A stretch of DNA of 64,000 bases from the NCBI RefSeq assembly GCF_019649055.1, contig NW_026570289.1:620001-684000 (forward strand). The letters run 5' to 3'. The stretch's first letter is position 1; every line of letters starts with the position of its first letter. Source of the stretch: Paramacrobiotus metropolitanus. Lineage: Eukaryota; Tardigrada; Eutardigrada; Parachela; Macrobiotidae. Made by a program: the position numbers and the translations under genes. Positions 60,801-64,000 of the stretch are shown here, one piece after another. Under the pieces are notes generated by a model. That model ran no database searches and had not been told where the DNA came from. It was given only the letters and a program-made list of their open reading frames with translations.

Positions 60801-61257
60801 TTGTTACGTTTGTGTCAAACTGAACGGACGCAAAGGTTTATTATGCTAGATTTGGCGGAAGCGCATGCCCAGGTGGAGCTGGAATACGAAAACAAACATA
60901 TGGTCGTTATCAGCATGCACAAACGCCTCTTCCTTATGCACAAACGCCCAGCTTCCAGCAGATGGAGAAAATCCTGCAGGGTGCGAGGGCGTGGCCATGT
61001 ACCTGGATGGTATCGTTATCACTGGCCGAACCGAAAAAGAGCACCTCCGTTACCTGGAAAGAATTTTACCACGGTTGGTAGAATACGCGCTGACTTTGAA
61101 ACAAGTCAAGTGTACTTTCATGCTGGAATCCGTGGAAGACCTCGGATTTGTGGTCGACAACCGACGCAGCCACATTTTATGTGATCGCAGCAAGAAATTG
61201 TTGGACATGAACAGGCCAGCGAACGCGAACGAGCTCCGGGCGCTTTTCGTACTCGTG
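60801..61257 (+). mobile_element. Ty3/Gypsy reverse transcriptase fossil
   Basis: A fragment of the reverse transcriptase of a Ty3/Gypsy-type LTR retrotransposon: conserved aspartate and YLD-type motifs and the following LKxxKC-like region are recognisable. No LTRs, gag, integrase or other parts were found nearby, so only a piece remains. It is broken (a few breaks) and moderately old. It lies between peptidase genes C and D. Confidence 0.75.
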
Positions 61258-61299
61258 AGCCATAACGGTAAGTCGGTAACCGTTATGGTTCACGAGTAC
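61249..61299. repeat. 51-bp hairpin at the Gypsy/hAT junction
   Basis: GTACTCGTGAGCCATAACGG is mirrored by CCGTTATGGTTCACGAGTAC with one mismatch and a short loop. It sits where the Gypsy-like similarity ends and the hAT-like similarity begins, and could be a scar of rearrangement. Confidence 0.75.
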
Positions 61300-61887
61300 G
61301 TCGCATGAGGAGAAACAGAAGGACAAACCTGCGTGTTCCTGACGCGAGAAATTTTACGGCTGTACGCAATGAAATTGTGCAGAGTCTAATAAATTTCTTG
61401 GAAGAGCGGATGGAGATCGATTCGCTTCTGGTGAGCGACGTGGCTCCATTGCAAAAATTCAATGTTGACATTCCGAGCCCCTTGTTGACGGCAACGCATG
61501 CTCGCGTTGCACCGGATCTCGCTTTAGAAGAATTAGCAGCATCTTACCGCGAATTGGCGCACAAGTTTCCTGGGATCGGAAAACGAGAAGCGCTCAGTGT
61601 TTGCGCGTCGCATCCAGAATGGCACACGTGAAGTACGTCATTGGCACGCGTTGTTGCAGCAACCCCGCATTCGTTTGACGTTGAGCGTCTGATATCGGCG
61701 TCCAACCTTTCCAAAAGACTCGTTGCGCTCTACCGTGAGTGACAAAACTCAGCGAAAATACTTATACGTCCAGGTTAACGTTAACATGCCGCCCCTTGCT
61801 GAGTTTGATGTGCGTCCTGCGGTAAGGCTTTGGCTAGAAGAGAAGGACCGGCGCCCAAGGAGTAAACCAACGACTAAAAAACGCTGA
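61300..61887 (+). mobile_element. hAT transposase C-terminal fragment
   Basis: The frame 61305-61631 leads into TPHSFDVERLISASNLSKR (about 61661 on). A one-base shift then gives STVSDKTQRKYLYVQVNVNM, PPLAEFDVRPAVRLWLEEKD and a stop at 61885-61887. The VERLISASN and LYV-N-NMPPL elements belong to the hAT dimerisation region. A stop near 61629 and the shift near 61730 disable it. No terminal repeats were located and the DDE core upstream is missing or unrecognisable. Confidence 0.7.
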
Positions 61888-62526
61888 AAATTTTAATGGA
61901 GTGTTCCGTTAGTTTTTATGTTGCGTCTGATTTACTAATCTGTTATAGAATCCTGTTGTCTCGGGTCATCCAGTTGGCTAATTTTTCGTACAGCGGAGTA
62001 TGTTAAAATCTCATTCAACGTAATAGTACTGTAAATAAAACAGTTGCGGTAACCTTATGTAATGATAACCTTTGCGTCTGGCACTCACGTTTTTTTTCGC
62101 AGGCTAATCGCCGCAGCCAGCAGATGATCAATGTGTGTAGTACACTAAGGATGTGCACATGGTTGCAATTTGAAAATTTGCAACCACTTTAGATAGTTTA
62201 CAACCATTTTATTTTTAGTTAATAACCGATAGAAGACGCACCTGTAAAATGTCAATGCTACAACAGGAAGCAAATAACTGGAGCAAGGTAAACGCAGACA
62301 AATTATTGCTGATTCTGGTGGTGCTGCCTAATCCGTGTCAAAGTACTGTGAAACCAGTTAAATTTTGTTAACTGTTTTTGTTATCTGTTTGTACCTGCAC
62401 TCGTAAGTACATGGAAAGTAGCCTCTGCCGATTTATAAGAATCATCGGATTCTATAACCTCTCAGCATAGTACAGCAATAATTTCCTTATCAAACTATTA
62501 AACCATCTGAAAACCTCAAACCACCT
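61888..62526. other. Spacer 3' of gene D, nothing recognised
   Basis: No frame, repeat or RNA signal recognised in about 640 bp. Confidence 0.5.
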
Positions 62527-64000
62527 CTACCACGCTTTAATCCGCGGGTTCATCGGAGATCCCACCGGACAGTTGTAAGCCGCACCGAAATCCGCGCTAT
62601 TCATGTAAGCTCCCATCACACGTACTCGTAACGGTGCGTGATCTGCGTCGCCAGATGCGGGATTACGGGTGCACCAAGTCTAAAAACGACTCGCGCTGTA
62701 GCTGTGTCCCGTCCTAACCGTCACCAGAGGTGTTACCTGAGCCCCGATTAACCAGAACAACTGCTTCTCATTCAGCGCTTCTACACCTTGGAGTTTGATG
62801 TGATATCCCGTGCGGCGCATAAAATTACGAAAAGCCTGCAGAAAAACGGTTTTTTGCGAGCCGTATATTAGACCTATATACAATAAAAATAAGAACCGAG
62901 TAAGCAGCGCGGAATCCGCCGTTGTCGGCAGCGTTCTCGAGGAGAGTTTGCCGTCCATACAACGCTGTCGTCTTTTGCGCTGATGTCATTGTAAAAATCC
63001 ACTAAAGTAAAATTTCTCGCGTTATAGTTGTTTTGTGTCGCATTCGTCCACCAGTTAAACGGTTTGCCGTCTACCCCAAATTCTTTCCCTAAACACGACA
63101 AATCCAGCTGCGTATAAGATAAAACGATTTCTTTAAAGAATCTTTGCTTGCCTCCAATATCCAGAACATGGGTGAATTCGTGGCCCATGATGAAACCCAT
63201 GCGAGCGTAGTTAACAATGTCCATGTTGCTTGCGTAGAACATTGGTTCTTGTAAGCACGCCGCCGAAATAGCTGCAAAACAACTATCATGTTCCTGTTTA
63301 TTAGCATTTTACGTCCGAAAGGAGAAGGTAATAACGAAAGTAATAACGGAAAACAAAAAGGAAAAACAACAGACAAGAACGAAATGGTCAGATATACAAA
63401 AAGGAAAAATATAAAAGCTTTACGCAAAAAGCAAAAACTTTTTTACGGCTAGGGCTATTTTGTCGCGGTACAGCAACAGAGGTCCGAATAGCCCTGTGGC
63501 TATTTGACCGCCACTGCTGCTGAATACTCAGTAAACTATTCTGCGGCAGTTTGCGCGGCTAAATAGCTCTTTGGCTAATTTGCCAACTGTTACATCAAAA
63601 AAGCTTTGTTTCTGATATACGGCTTCATCAAATTTTCTAAAAAACTTTAGAGACCGGGAAACCATAAAGGGTAACTTCGTAAAAAAACTCGAAAACTTCG
63701 TGACAATCAGATTTTAGGCTGTTGTGGATGCTGCATCTACGCCGCCGCCACAACATGTGGCGGCGTAGATGCAGCAGAATGACTAATTGCCGCATCTACA
63801 TTTAACCCTAGTGTACCAAAAAATAATAAAAGAGATATTTTCATTATTTTGACACAAAGACTGCATTAAAATAGCCATTTCGAAGTCTTAGTTAATTCCT
63901 AAACCACAAAATCTGGAAAACGCTTTTTATGAGTGGACCAGAAATAACCTTGTCAAAGATGTGCGTACTTTAGTTTAAACAAAATTAAGATTAATCAAGC
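62527..64000 (-). CDS. M13 neprilysin-like peptidase, gene D (3' exons only, runs off the window)
   Basis: Exons on the minus strand: 63271-63152, 63088-62897, 62835-62737, 62679-62527, matching exons 8-11 of A-C in order, phase and mostly length. HEFTH in exon 8, AFRNFMRRTGYHIKLQGVEA in exon 10 and GSPMNPRIKAW at the end identify the family. Exon 9 is 192 bp against 191 in B and C; the extra base lies in GCGTTGTATGGACGG (about 62955) and shifts the frame just before the expected ENAADNGG zinc-ligand segment. The intron after exon 8 starts with GC (GGAG|gcaagc). From 63272 to the edge is intron 7 sequence with one strong hairpin; exons 1-7 would lie beyond the window. Confidence 0.75.
63729..63776. 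repeat. 48-bp perfect-arm hairpin in intron 7 of gene D
   Basis: TGCTGCATCTACGCCGCC is exactly mirrored by GGCGGCGTAGATGCAGCA, separated by 12 bases. GCCGCATCTACA follows close by at about 63791, echoing the arm. Confidence 0.85.

Overview
This window is invertebrate-like nuclear DNA. Genes are split by GT-AG and some GC-AG introns, coding density is low, and the sequence is full of transposable elements and foldback repeats. I cannot name the species; a non-vertebrate metazoan fits the gene families. I saw no operons, CRISPR arrays or rRNA genes, and no tRNA in a limited scan.

The main host content is a family of secreted M13 (neprilysin-like) zinc metallopeptidase genes. Gene A (8691-14853) and gene B (17445-22969) lie in tandem on the plus strand. 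Gene C (60340-50845) and the 3' part of gene D (from the right edge to 62527) lie in tandem on the minus strand. A solitary duplicated exon 7 (E, 44452-44278) sits left of C. A, B and C can each be resolved into the same 11 exons from splice sites and paralogue alignment. Only B reads through without a frame problem: A lacks one base in exon 5, C is five bases short in exon 8, and D has one extra base in exon 9. A and C share a conserved upstream block about 300 bp before the ATG.

Other host-type genes are a two-exon gene for a possible 78-residue secreted peptide (25272-24878, minus) and a fibronectin type III repeat protein (about 49104-45237, minus) whose exons I could only partly resolve.

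The space between the two peptidase arrays is mobile DNA. At about 26.4-30.8 kb lies an ISL2EU-like DNA transposon with two convergent genes: a THAP plus DDE transposase, and a SWIM zinc finger plus YqaJ nuclease. It has long degenerate inverted ends and a 32-bp minisatellite in the gap between the genes. At 34660-38354 is a 3.7-kb element with inverted ends, 6-bp target duplications and two oppositely oriented arrays of a 42-bp unit that resembles the element's own tip. A small relative (55176-58526) lies in intron 2 of gene C and was itself split by a young LTR element (55235-58295) whose two LTRs look identical. Two copies of a reverse transcriptase element of non-LTR type (about 39.9-43.5 kb), a Ty3/Gypsy fossil, a hAT fragment, a pogo-like MITE and several foldback elements complete the picture.
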